Below, in pieces: positions 18,101-26,181 of a DNA stretch of 50,584 nt. Source of the DNA: CAYPZL01 sp964415045. GTDB lineage: Bacteria; Planctomycetota; Phycisphaerae; Sedimentisphaerales; Anaerobacaceae. The DNA is taken from NCBI GenBank assembly GCA_964415045.1, contig CAYPZL010000013.1:1-50584 (forward strand), in the 5' to 3' direction. The notes under the pieces are model-generated. The model worked only from the letters and a program-made list of their open reading frames with translations. It ran no database searches and was not told the DNA's origin. The translations under genes were made by a program, and so were the position numbers. How positions within the stretch are numbered: position 1 is the stretch's first letter; the number at the start of each line of letters is the position of its first letter.

Positions 18101-20117
18101 GGTCCGCTTCCTGCCTGCGATAGTGACGCAGCTCTTCGATCATCGCCCGTGCGGGCCCCTGCGGATCATCCGCCTCTGCACCGGGCGACTCCAGCGGCAG
18201 TGCGGCATCGCCGGCCGACCCTTCCTGCCGGATCGCCATTTGAAGCTGCGCCGCCTTGGCGCTCATCAGAGCCAAACGGAGCCGCAGCGCATTCGGATCG
18301 TCCGCCCTGAGACCCGCGACGGCCTCCTCGGCCTCGGTCACGTGCCCTCCCGCGATCAAGGTCTCAATGCGCAGCGCCCGGCTCCTGGCGTTGGGCCCGA
18401 ACCGAGCCTCGAAATTCTGAACGGCGCTGGCGGCCCCCTCATATGACTGCACCTCCAACAAAACATCCGCGTAATCCAACAGCGCCTCCGGTTTGGTATC
18501 GACGATGCGCGCATCAAGGGCCGACCCCAGGAACTCGATGACCGCCCCGGTTTCCGTGGAACCTTCGAATACCTTCGCGAGCGTATAGGAGAGGAAAGCG
18601 TCGCCCGCGCCCGCTGAACCGGCCGCCTTGAGCTGCTCGTACGCCGCGTAGAGACGACCGACCGCCCCGGCGGTGTCCCCGCGAGCCAAGTCCAGCATGC
18701 CTTGCCACATCACCACCTGGGGATTCTCACCGCTGCCGCGAATCTGCTCGATCTCACGGACCGCGCGTTCGGCTTTGGCCAGCATTTCCGCCCCTGCCGA
18801 TGCCGAACCCTCCAACGTCGTGACTCGCTCCACACAGAAGCGCGCCAGAAGGGAGCACAGCGTGAGCCGGTTCACCTGCTTGGCCGCCTGGCGAGGTCCG
18901 GGCGTATTCTGCGCGTCCGGCAGATCGAGAGCGTTCTCGACCAGAGCGATGGCCTTCGACAAGGCGGCGTCATCGCCGTAGACCGAGAACCTGCGATACA
19001 ACAGCCCCGCCGCCGACCGGGCTTGAATGACGCTGGTCTTATCGAGGGCGACGGCCCGCTGCGACTCCGCAATCGCCCGGCTCAGCAAATCCTCGCCCTT
19101 GTCCGCATGGGAGTACATCGAATAGACAGAGTAGAACATCGCCAGTGTGCCGTGGGCCTCGGCGCTGTCGGGGAATCGCTCGATCAGGGCCTTGTACTCA
19201 GGCTCCAGCGCCTGCATGGCCGCCCGCACCGTCTCGACGCCGCCTCGTCCCGCCTGCTCCATCTTGTGCGCCAGGTAGCGGATATGGGCAGAAGGGTCGT
19301 CTGCGGCCACGGCTTTTGCCTCCGCCAGGGCACTCTCGCCGGCAGCGACAGCTTCTTCGTACGCTGCCATGTCGCCCCGCAACTTCGCGTCTTCGGCTCT
19401 TTGGAAACACACCTCTGCTATGAACCGGCCTACATCGGCGCAGTTGGGATCGAGCTCTTTGGCCTTCTCGAGACTGCTCTGTGCCTCGCTAAGCAGTTCC
19501 TCCGGCGCGGTAGCCGCACCCAGGCGCGCCAGCTCGAAAGATGCGCGTCCTTTCGCGAAGAACAGGTAGGGCCCCAGCGCCTTGATGCCGCCGTCCCATC
19601 CAGGCTCTTCCGCCTCCCCGAAAGACGGCTCCCACTGCGCCTTGGGCTCGCGCAACCGCTTGCGGTCTGACGCCAGTTGGACAAGCTCGCTCGCCTGGGT
19701 GTGAACCTCCTGCCAATACGCGCTGACGCCTTCCCCGGTACCGCTCAGACTGTCGGCGAACATGTAGCAGTACTTGAGCCGACCAAGCCGGGCCCGCAGA
19801 TTCTCAGGGTCCGACGTAATGACCTGCTCCCAGAGCCCCAGGACCTTGGGCCACTGCTGCATCTCTCGATGCACATCCGCCAGCTTGAAGAGCAGATCGA
19901 TCTTTTCCTCGGGAGAGCGCGAGTAGCTGTAGGCCCTTCCGTAGTTCCGCCGTGCCGCATCGTAATCCTTCGCGGCCCAGGCCGCATCGCCGTCCGCGAT
20001 GAACTGGGCCGGGTCCCGGCTCAACCGCAGAATGACGACCACCGCCCCCATCGTGGCGAGCAGCAGGACCGTCGATCCGATCAACGCGACTTTCTTGTTG
20101 AGACGTTTTCTGGCCAT
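15138..20117 (-). CDS. Very large TPR-repeat membrane protein of the exosortase/EPS locus
   Basis: The 1659-residue product has a short basic N-terminus, one transmembrane segment (about residues 10-32) and then tetratricopeptide-like helical repeats over nearly all the rest. Repeats are recognisable from the periodic pattern of W/L-G-Y-A-P positions, for example LAQSDRKLAEALKYAGMAVE near the end and YDAARRNYGRAYSY near the start. Exosortase loci often encode a TPR lipoprotein of about 900 residues; this one is almost twice as long and is anchored by a helix and not a lipobox. It would face the periplasm as a scaffold. ATG 20117 has AAAGGGG 7 nt upstream; an adjoining TTG is the only alternative. 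The predicted fold is certain, the role inferred. Confidence 0.8.
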   Translation of the reverse strand: MARKRLNKKVALIGSTVLLLATMGAVVVILRLSRDPAQFIADGDAAWAAKDYDAARRNYGRAYSYSRSPEEKIDLLFKLADVHREMQQWPKVLGLWEQVITSDPENLRARLGRLKYCYMFADSLSGTGEGVSAYWQEVHTQASELVQLASDRKRLREPKAQWEPSFGEAEEPGWDGGIKALGPYLFFAKGRASFELARLGAATAPEELLSEAQSSLEKAKELDPNCADVGRFIAEVCFQRAEDAKLRGDMAAYEEAVAAGESALAEAKAVAADDPSAHIRYLAHKMEQAGRGGVETVRAAMQALEPEYKALIERFPDSAEAHGTLAMFYSVYSMYSHADKGEDLLSRAIAESQRAVALDKTSVIQARSAAGLLYRRFSVYGDDAALSKAIALVENALDLPDAQNTPGPRQAAKQVNRLTLCSLLARFCVERVTTLEGSASAGAEMLAKAERAVREIEQIRGSGENPQVVMWQGMLDLARGDTAGAVGRLYAAYEQLKAAGSAGAGDAFLSYTLAKVFEGSTETGAVIEFLGSALDARIVDTKPEALLDYADVLLEVQSYEGAASAVQNFEARFGPNARSRALRIETLIAGGHVTEAEEAVAGLRADDPNALRLRLALMSAKAAQLQMAIRQEGSAGDAALPLESPGAEADDPQGPARAMIEELRHYRRQEADLMKRLLEVDAGAVPDNHLAGLCETLIAQGDAAVAAGVVDALLQQSPKSVTGLFYRGLLSEPDPSRTRVARRRQLREQAIRSIEDPVRRAMELGAFYQQNERWDEAVSQWRQVLDATAADVTTEAGGLKADLLSPRQVAAGHAFDIARQREDWPLAEEIAELARKDNLDECGGCFFAGRLAFARDRNQEALTHLNECLKRRPIFSYGYMFRGSVQAALGNTHASVEDLTRAASLNPMDPLVARVLAHALYARDNELGQSVSSEQRAETRRALQQAIRLNPRDTGLLIAYADYVTEHEPLKALALRQAIQAGAPSLDNAVRLGGLATRIALKEADEERRRALFAIAESAFAQAKEMEPDNQFMLENYAAYYRARGQEEKARQLLAESQDDQLLWRHYYRAGRYGEAQELLRRMYEQEASRVDALKGLVLVAQETGDKENVKKYSEELMSLEDNQLNRLAQIRAYLDVGLVQEAQGKLQSFKEQHPGEPRILLMEALLAKRQGQLQRALELTNQNLARNEQSAKAWRLRGEVYVLMGDYDQAIQDFRRSRLLEDEPATSVALAEVYVWAGRDEEAITELRSVLDRPGTPDQARFLLETIYRRLGRDEALEQLYAEVLGRFPDSIEWLGRAGRFAIDQGQYGRAEELYEKALRLEQQRSPDRKTAAAIPGTAYTAALDGYLRALVLGAGEPGAGGGLWHPEKLNKVLDEGAKYTDTAYAAVAFYHMAEAKKKLGDASAAAEYCQNAVDKAWENEQLAVEVLRRVYSLMGAEEVSRYCRERLGVDPDSLAANRTMFNLAQIEGRYDDAVAYIDKCIELCDARAPARIEYLLQKAQVLTVAHEQTADNTYLDEAIAVYESLLDRMPKNSSVLNNLAYLLAQSDRKLAEALKYAGMAVEQGPDNAVYLDTYAYVLYKNGRNSEAAQSLAAAIQQYEMAGTAPAEVYEHLGMISEALGEKTRALAAYRRAREVADETMPAAARERLDAAIERLKP

Positions 20118-20244
20118 CAATGCACCCCTTTCTCACGTCCACCGGAATCAGGGTCCCGTGCCGCATGGACTCGTGTCAACAACACCCCACGGTCCCATGA
20201 ATGCCTTGCGCCGCAGCTACCGGAAAAAGCCCTCCGACGTCGGC

Positions 20245-21015
20245 TCACTTCGACGCCCCCACTTGACCGCTCCATTGCGGCCAATGCTCCTGCTCCAGCA
20301 CGGGCAGGATCACCGCCAGGAGCTTCTCGCACGCTGCTACCGCCTCGGCCCGGGTGGGCGCTACATACCCCTGATTGAATACCAGTTCGATCTTACTGAA
20401 ATACGAATGTTTCCCGAAAATGTTTCTGTTCAGAGCGATGCGGGCCTCGTCCCGGCTGCCCGCGTAGGTGCCGTTGACGCGAAAGAGATAGAGCACGGGA
20501 AATCGATTTGCCGCTTCCCAGACACTCCCGCCGGCGGCTCCGAAAAGCAGGAGGCGGCCGCCGATGGTGCGTGTCCGCCCGGGGCGGCCCACGGCGAAAG
20601 TCACCGCGTCCGTGGCCAGCCGCTGGTACCCGCCGCCCGTGTAACACTCCTCCGGAACGTGCGGCACCCGGTCCGGCAGCTCATAGTACGTGACAAACAG
20701 CAGCACGTTGCGAACCGGGCTGTTGGCCGGTGCGCACGGGTCCGTCACCACCCACATAATGTAGTCCGTTGTCCCCAGGGCCTCGAGGATCTCCTCATTG
20801 CCGATTTGGCGCCGGGCCGTCACCTCGTACGGCGCCAGGCGGGCCTCGTCCAGCTCAGAGAGCGCCTTTTGCAGAGGCAAGGGCTCCTTCTTGAGATAGA
20901 GGCCGAGCTGCCTCTTCGCCACCGACATACCCACGCCGGCCAGCGCCAGGACCGCCACGCAAATCACAAATGCCGGCTGCGTGTAAACCGCGTTGTCTTT
21001 CTTTGTCTCCGTCAT
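20245..21015 (-). CDS. EpsI-like exosortase-associated protein
   Basis: The 256-residue protein has one N-terminal transmembrane segment (residues 14-33) and a periplasmic domain with the cysteine motif VPEECYTGGGY near residue 122 and a run of paired beta segments. Position directly after an exosortase gene (ATGA overlap, 21012-21015) and the V-P-x-x-C-Y/G pattern are those of the EpsI family, which accompanies exosortases and is thought to help in processing or export. Similarity is weak by eye, so the call rests strongly on context. Translation is probably coupled to the exosortase. Confidence 0.65.
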   Translation of the reverse strand: MTETKKDNAVYTQPAFVICVAVLALAGVGMSVAKRQLGLYLKKEPLPLQKALSELDEARLAPYEVTARRQIGNEEILEALGTTDYIMWVVTDPCAPANSPVRNVLLFVTYYELPDRVPHVPEECYTGGGYQRLATDAVTFAVGRPGRTRTIGGRLLLFGAAGGSVWEAANRFPVLYLFRVNGTYAGSRDEARIALNRNIFGKHSYFSKIELVFNQGYVAPTRAEAVAACEKLLAVILPVLEQEHWPQWSGQVGASK

Positions 21016-22052
21016 TTCACGGTCCGCCGGCGCACGATCACGTTTTCACCCGGCGCCTCGCCCTGCTCTTCAACGAACAGGCTCGACATGAACCACGCCA
21101 GGAAGCCGTACAGGCTGAACGCCAGCGGCAGCATCGCCAGGCCGAGCGCGTCATGGTAAATGCCCTGCGTATATTTTGGATGCACAAGCACGTAAATGAA
21201 ACCGGTCGCACTGACGCGGACGATGTTGCAGAAGACCGCGATCGGCACCGTGCTGATCAGCAGGACCAGGCGCTGCCGGATGGGCCGCTCGTGCAGATAG
21301 GCCATCGCCACTCCCAGGGCCAGAAACGCCATCAGCAGCCGCATGCCGCTGCACGCCTCGGCCACGTTCAAAGCCGGCTCCAACGGTTGCCCGTTGTATA
21401 CGACGTCGATCACCACGCCGTTGGCCGTGGCCTCCACGCCGCCGACCAGATTCAGCAGAACCGTTGCCACGGTGGCCGCGATATGACGCAGCGGCATCGT
21501 CAAGCCCACGTAATAGCGCCGGGGCAGAGGGATCGCAAACACCAGATAGGCAATCGGCAGCCAGGTCCGCCGCAGCAAAGCCCATCCGCCCAGGAACAAC
21601 ACCACCGCCCCCAGCGCCGCCACGACGCTGAGCGCCCGCAGGTACGCGTACCCGGACGGACTGACGAGGTTGAACGTATAGAATCCCATCGCGCCCAGCA
21701 GGAGGACAAGCCCCAGGTAGTTCGGCCGGCTCTGCCCGGGCAGGAGCCGCTCGGGTCGGCGCCCGTGCACGAGGTCCGTCAAGGGATCGGCCGCGAACCG
21801 CAGAGCCAGAATGTCTGCGCGTCGCTGATTCACGAAATAGAGACTGAACAGAGGAATGAGAAAACCGTGCGACCAACTGGGATCCGTTACCCACAGACGA
21901 ACGATGCGCTCAAGCTCCGGACGAAACAGAAAACACAGCAGCCCGCCCACGATCGCGATCTTGAGCCAACGGTGCAGTCCGAGCTCGCTCCAGCTTCGCA
22001 GTTCTGGATTCACGATGCCTTGGCCTGAAACAGAGCAAGGGTTCTTTCCCAC
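21012..22052 (-). CDS. Exosortase (membrane transpeptidase, Xrt family)
   Basis: The 346-residue protein has about eight transmembrane segments and all three catalytic residues of the exosortase/archaeosortase family: Cys 234 in AEACSGMR, Arg 279 in CNIVRVSA and His 300 in YHDALG. The early motif WSHGFLIPL is also typical. Exosortases cut C-terminal sorting signals (such as PEP-CTERM) and attach the protein to a surface glycan. No protein with a recognisable sorting signal is encoded in the window, so its substrates are elsewhere. It is the second gene of the minus-strand EPS locus, 18 nt after the Wza-like exporter gene. The Xrt subtype was not determined. Confidence 0.9.
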   Translation of the reverse strand: MGKNPCSVSGQGIVNPELRSWSELGLHRWLKIAIVGGLLCFLFRPELERIVRLWVTDPSWSHGFLIPLFSLYFVNQRRADILALRFAADPLTDLVHGRRPERLLPGQSRPNYLGLVLLLGAMGFYTFNLVSPSGYAYLRALSVVAALGAVVLFLGGWALLRRTWLPIAYLVFAIPLPRRYYVGLTMPLRHIAATVATVLLNLVGGVEATANGVVIDVVYNGQPLEPALNVAEACSGMRLLMAFLALGVAMAYLHERPIRQRLVLLISTVPIAVFCNIVRVSATGFIYVLVHPKYTQGIYHDALGLAMLPLAFSLYGFLAWFMSSLFVEEQGEAPGENVIVRRRTVK

Positions 22053-22070
22053 TATGATCGGAAGATTCCA

Positions 22071-23918
22071 TCAAAAGAACGATGTACCGTAGTAATCGTC
22101 AGTGTACGCGAAATTGCGGTCGTAAACGAAGCCGAAACCGTAGGTCGCCCGGAACGCGTTGCGCAAGACGGCCCGCCACCGCGAGGTGGGATGCGTTCCG
22201 ACGTTGATCAAGTCGTTCGGCTTGATAAAGAAATCGGGCGCTTCGCCCCGGGCGATCTTGTCCAGATCGACCATGACGATTTCTTCCTTCTTCTTTCCGA
22301 TGCGGCGGACCACTTCGCAATACTTGGGCCATGCCAGCGGCCCCAGCCCGCCGGCGGCGGCAATCGCCATCTTCAGCGTCATGGGCCGGCCCGTAATGTT
22401 GAAGTAACCGCTGCGATTCACGTTGCCCATTATACAGAACTCACCGATGACATCCACGGGCACGTGAATGGTATCCCCGGGCTTGATGACGATGTTGTAC
22501 CGCGGGTCTCCGGCGAGCAGCTTGTCGGCGGGAATCCGCAGCAGCCGCGTTTGAATGGCCTCTTCCCACTCCAGCTCAGCCGGCAGCTTCTCCTCCTCCA
22601 GCGGCAGCGTCGGACCGCGCGGCTCGACGTCGACCGGCGGCCGCTCCGGCGCCGCTTCGCCCTTGACGACCGGGCCCCATTGCCCGTCCCGAAGGACCCA
22701 TTCGATTTCCTCACCCGTGTCGGGCCTGGCCGCTTCCCGCGGGGCGGCCGGAGCCGCCTCGGCGGGATCGGCCTCCACCGGAATCGCCACCCATTTGCCG
22801 TTCCGGAAGACCCATTCCACCCGTGGACTTTCTCGCGTCGTGTCCTGCGGTCGCGGTGCGTCCGCCGGCCGGTTGTCGTCTGCCAGCACAATCGGCGACT
22901 GCACGACGTCCTGCCATCCCGGCCCCTGCTGCCGCCGGCCCTTCCCGGAGTTCAACAGGCGGAAACCGCGCGGCAGAACCGTTGCCGAGATATCCTCGTT
23001 GCTCGTCTTCGCCGGCGCGGCGGCGACGAGCTTCTCACTGGCCGGCCAGTCGTTGCGGGCCTGCGGCGCAATCAGGTCGAGCATCTCCCGTTCCAGCTCG
23101 AACGGTTCGGCCCGCTGCGTAGGCTCGGGGATCTCCCGTGCCGGCGCGCGGTTGCCGAAGCTTCCGGCCTCCGGCCCGCCCGAACCGGACAGCGGCGCGC
23201 TGCGGGATGTCTGCGGCTCGATCAGCTCCAGCTCCTCCATCGGCGGCATGGGAGTCTCCAGGTCCGGCGGCGTCGCTGCCGACGGCTCTTCACGCCGCGA
23301 GACATAGATGTAACTGACGTTGAACTGCATCGGCCCCCGGGCCGTAGCCAGCGCGTCGGTCAGCCGAAAATCGTAACGCGGAATCACGTACCGGTTCGGT
23401 TGCGCCACGCCGTCGCCTAAAATGGAAAACGTCCGCTGTTGCGAACTCAGCAGTGTCACGGTCACCGAGGGTTCCTTCAGGATGCCCGGAGACAGAATTT
23501 GCCGGATCTCTTCCTCAAGCTGGGTCTCCGTCAGTCCCCCCGCCCGTATGACGCCGACCTCCGGAATCGATATCTTCCCGCTCTCGGAGACCACGTAGTC
23601 GTTCACCATGGTGGCCCCCTCCTGGAGCAGCTCGAAGATGGAGATGCGCACGATGTCCCCGGCCCCCAGTGCGTAGTCTCCTTCGGTCGCGACGATGTCC
23701 TCGGGCCGGGGCTCCTCGGCGTTTTCCCACGCCACCGGCGTTTCCTCCGCCACGCCCAGGGAATCCAGGATGAGGTTCACCGCAGGCGTCGGGCGAAAAC
23801 GTCCGATCTGCGCCGGGTCGAGCAGCCGGTTGTCACACCCGGCAAAGCCGAGCGCAAACCCCGCCACGACACACCACAAGCCCGCTCTGCGAAAACCATT
23901 CATATACGCGATACTCAT
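22071..23918 (-). CDS. Wza-like polysaccharide export lipoprotein with a long insert
   Basis: The 615-residue protein starts with a lipoprotein signal (GFALGFAGC, Cys near residue 27), then a polysaccharide export domain (YALGAGDIVRISIFELLQEG at about 80-100, followed by GKISIPEVGVIRAGGLTETQLE) and SLBB-type segments, one of them near the C-terminus (VIGEFCIMGNVNRSGYF). Between about residues 215 and 460 there is a Pro/Glu/Arg-rich, probably disordered insert that the family does not normally have; it contains two copies of an EWVxRxGxW motif. The function should be export of the polysaccharide across the outer membrane. Start choice is uncertain: ATG 23918, GTG 23921 and ATG 23903 are possible. 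It heads the EPS/exosortase operon. Confidence 0.85.
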   Translation of the reverse strand: MSIAYMNGFRRAGLWCVVAGFALGFAGCDNRLLDPAQIGRFRPTPAVNLILDSLGVAEETPVAWENAEEPRPEDIVATEGDYALGAGDIVRISIFELLQEGATMVNDYVVSESGKISIPEVGVIRAGGLTETQLEEEIRQILSPGILKEPSVTVTLLSSQQRTFSILGDGVAQPNRYVIPRYDFRLTDALATARGPMQFNVSYIYVSRREEPSAATPPDLETPMPPMEELELIEPQTSRSAPLSGSGGPEAGSFGNRAPAREIPEPTQRAEPFELEREMLDLIAPQARNDWPASEKLVAAAPAKTSNEDISATVLPRGFRLLNSGKGRRQQGPGWQDVVQSPIVLADDNRPADAPRPQDTTRESPRVEWVFRNGKWVAIPVEADPAEAAPAAPREAARPDTGEEIEWVLRDGQWGPVVKGEAAPERPPVDVEPRGPTLPLEEEKLPAELEWEEAIQTRLLRIPADKLLAGDPRYNIVIKPGDTIHVPVDVIGEFCIMGNVNRSGYFNITGRPMTLKMAIAAAGGLGPLAWPKYCEVVRRIGKKKEEIVMVDLDKIARGEAPDFFIKPNDLINVGTHPTSRWRAVLRNAFRATYGFGFVYDRNFAYTDDYYGTSFF

Positions 23919-24193
23919 CACCTGTCCGCGATCCCGTATCTTCTCAGGAGATTGTGAACCGATAGCACGTTATTGAGCTCTATGATGAATTTATCGGTTG
24001 CCTCTATCGCCCGCTTAAGCTTTTTGCGGCCCTCAAAACCGAATATCGCAGCAAAATCGAGGCATCGCGGGCCGTGCGCCGCCAGGGCCCGTTTGCCGCG
24101 AAATGTCACGCGACCTATAATCACGTCCCTGTCAGGCCAGTGAACGAGCGCAGTGAAGTTTTGCCCGTTGCGCCGCCGACGTCTTCCTCCCAC
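23918..24193 (-). CDS. Small uncharacterised ORF overlapping the Wza-like gene (possible gene remnant)
   Basis: This 91-codon frame ends in TGATG overlap with the ATG of the exporter gene, an arrangement that usually marks real, coupled genes. The C-terminal half looks protein-like (RVTFRGKRALAAHGPR, KLKRAIEATDKFIIELNNVL), but the N-terminal half is poor (five arginines in a row) and the only start is a GTG without a ribosome binding site. It may be the end of an older gene cut off by the sulfatase insertion. No family was recognised. Confidence 0.3.
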   Translation of the reverse strand: MGGRRRRRNGQNFTALVHWPDRDVIIGRVTFRGKRALAAHGPRCLDFAAIFGFEGRKKLKRAIEATDKFIIELNNVLSVHNLLRRYGIADR

Positions 24194-24391
24194 CCATAAT
24201 CGCGATTCCAGTACTGAAACGGTGCTCTTCGATCAGGCGGCACCCCTCTGCAATTGCCAATCGCAAATCCATCGCGCTGGCCCTTTTCAAAGTCCCGCCT
24301 GCGCGGGATAATGTCCATCTGTTGATTACACTTGGGCTCATGCGTTGTGACCACGCGTGATCGGCCGGCTGCATGCTCGAAAGGAGGAACA

Positions 24392-25840
24392 GTGAGAATA
24401 GAACGACGAGAGTTCCTGAGAACGGGCGCGGCAACTGCGGCGGGACTGCTAAGCGGGTGGGAACCCATATCATGCGCCCGCGCGAACGCCGGCGGAGGTG
24501 CAGCTCGTCCCAACATCCTGTTCATCATGAGCGACGATCATGCCTCCCACGCAATCAGCGCTTATGGCAGCGAGGTCAACCAAACACCGCACATTGACCG
24601 ACTGGCCCGCGAAGGAATGCGGTTCGAGAATTGCTTCTGCACCAACAGCATCTGCGCGCCGAGCCGCGCCGTCATCCTGACCGGCAAATACAGTCATCTC
24701 AACGGCGTGACGAACAACAGCCAGTCATTCGACGGCAGTCAGCAGACCTTGCCGAAACTGCTTCGCCGCGCCGGCTATCAGACCGCCATCGTCGGGAAGT
24801 GGCATCTCAAGAGCGCGCCAACGGGCTTTGACTACAGCAACGTCCTTCCCGGCCAGGGCGAATATCACAATCCCGTCATGATCGAGAACGGTGTCCGGAC
24901 CGCGCATACCGGATATGTCACCGACCTGATCACGGACAGTGCCCTTCAGTGGCTCCGGAATCGCGAGAGCGGCAAGCCCTTCTTCATGATGCTCCATCAC
25001 AAGGCCCCTCACGCCAACTGGGAACCCGACCAGAGACATGCCGAAATGTTCGCCGACACGGACATCCCTGAGCCCAGGACGTTCAACGACGACTACCGCA
25101 CGCGCACCGCACAGATCGCCAGTCACCGTCTTCACGTCGGGCCCAAACAATGGGAGCTTCACTTCCGGCGTTTCGGTCAGATTCCGCCGGGGATGACCGA
25201 ACAGGAGACCCGGGAATGGGTCTACCAGGTCTACATGAAACACTACCTGCGCTGCATCGCATCGGTGGACGACAACGTGGGGCGCGTTCTCGATTATCTG
25301 GACGAGGCGGAACTAAGCGACAACACCATCGTCGTGTACACCTCCGACCAGGGCTTCTTCCTCGGCGATCACGGCCTCTACGACAAGCGGTTCATGTACG
25401 AGCACGCCTTGCGTATGCCCTTGCTGGTGCAGTACCCGCGGGAAATCGCAGCGAACTCGACCTCGGACCGGATCGTGCTGAACCTGGATTTCGCTGCCAC
25501 TCTGCTGGATTACGCCGATGTCACAATCCCGGGCGATATCCAGGGGCGCAGCTTCCGCGCCATCGGCCGGGGCCGTCCCCCCGCCGACTGGCGCGGCGCC
25601 ATGTACTATCGCTTCTACGAGAAGGCCTTTGGCATCGGCCCGCACGAGGGCATCCGAACGCAGCGACACAAGCTGATCCACTTCCTGTACGGCGACAAGG
25701 GCTGGGAACTCTACGACCTCCAGAACGACCCCGACGAAACAAACAACCTCTACGGCCGCCCTGAAAGTAAACCCCTCGTCCGCCAACTCAAAAGAGAAAT
25801 GGAGACCCTAAAAAAACGCTACGCCCTACCCTCCCCCTAA
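24392..25840 (+). CDS. Tat-exported type I sulfatase
   Basis: The 482-residue enzyme starts at a GTG preceded by AAAGGAGG (24380-24387). The N-terminus has a twin-arginine signal (RREFLRTGAATAAGLLSG). The catalytic motif is CAPSR with Cys 88 as the residue oxidised to formylglycine, after PNILFIMSDDHASHAI, which gives the two metal-binding aspartates. GKWHLKSAP and TSDQGFFLGDHGLYDKRF give the remaining metal and substrate residues. It likely removes sulfate from a polysaccharide such as a marine algal glycan or a host glycan. An anaerobic sulfatase-maturating enzyme or FGE is not in the window. It stands alone on the plus strand. Confidence 0.92.
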   Translation: MRIERREFLRTGAATAAGLLSGWEPISCARANAGGGAARPNILFIMSDDHASHAISAYGSEVNQTPHIDRLAREGMRFENCFCTNSICAPSRAVILTGKYSHLNGVTNNSQSFDGSQQTLPKLLRRAGYQTAIVGKWHLKSAPTGFDYSNVLPGQGEYHNPVMIENGVRTAHTGYVTDLITDSALQWLRNRESGKPFFMMLHHKAPHANWEPDQRHAEMFADTDIPEPRTFNDDYRTRTAQIASHRLHVGPKQWELHFRRFGQIPPGMTEQETREWVYQVYMKHYLRCIASVDDNVGRVLDYLDEAELSDNTIVVYTSDQGFFLGDHGLYDKRFMYEHALRMPLLVQYPREIAANSTSDRIVLNLDFAATLLDYADVTIPGDIQGRSFRAIGRGRPPADWRGAMYYRFYEKAFGIGPHEGIRTQRHKLIHFLYGDKGWELYDLQNDPDETNNLYGRPESKPLVRQLKREMETLKKRYALPSP

Positions 25841-26181
25841 CCACCGCCCCACCCCCATCGAGGCAAAATCCGAAACCCCAAGCTCGAAACCCGAAACAAA
25901 CCCAAATGACCAAAACCACAAACGCCCCCCCGCCCGGCCGCGTATCCCGCCCCCCCATGTCAATTTGTCATTGCGGCAAGCGCAGCGACGCGGCAATCCC
26001 CCACGCCAGGACCTCCAAAACCACGAAATGCGCAAACCACGCAAACAACAACGTCTCGCCACAGAGCACACCGAGCACACGAAGACAGTAGGATCGGCAA
26101 CTCGTTGCCCATGCGGATGACTTCGGTCAATCTCGAAAAGCGGCCTTACACCGTGCCCTTTCCTACCGCAACCAGCGAGAG
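25841..26181. other. Intergenic region, C-rich, with degenerate low-complexity sequence
   Basis: No gene is visible. The first 70 bases after the sulfatase stop are strand-biased runs of the form CCGAAACC and CCAAA that look like a degenerate dispersed repeat. A 37-bp CATTGC-type repeat lies at 25965-26001. The rest shows no ORF, hairpin or promoter I could support. Confidence 0.6.
25965..26001. repeat. Dispersed repeat of the TTGTCATTGCG...GCGGCAATC type
   Basis: The segment begins TTGTCATTGCGGCAAGCGCA and ends with GCGGCAATCCCC. A related copy lies at 34201-34260 upstream of the cold-shock gene. Elements of this form recur in intergenic space of many bacterial genomes. The imperfect inverted halves could form a hairpin. 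Confidence 0.55.

Noticed and set aside
24121..24528. 135-codon open frame antisense to the sulfatase start
   Set aside because: No protein character, and it lies opposite the Tat signal and ribosome binding site of a clear sulfatase.
25841..25970. CRISPR-like or tandem array in the CCGAAACC/CCAAA stretch
   Set aside because: The units vary in length and sequence with no regular repeat or spacer.
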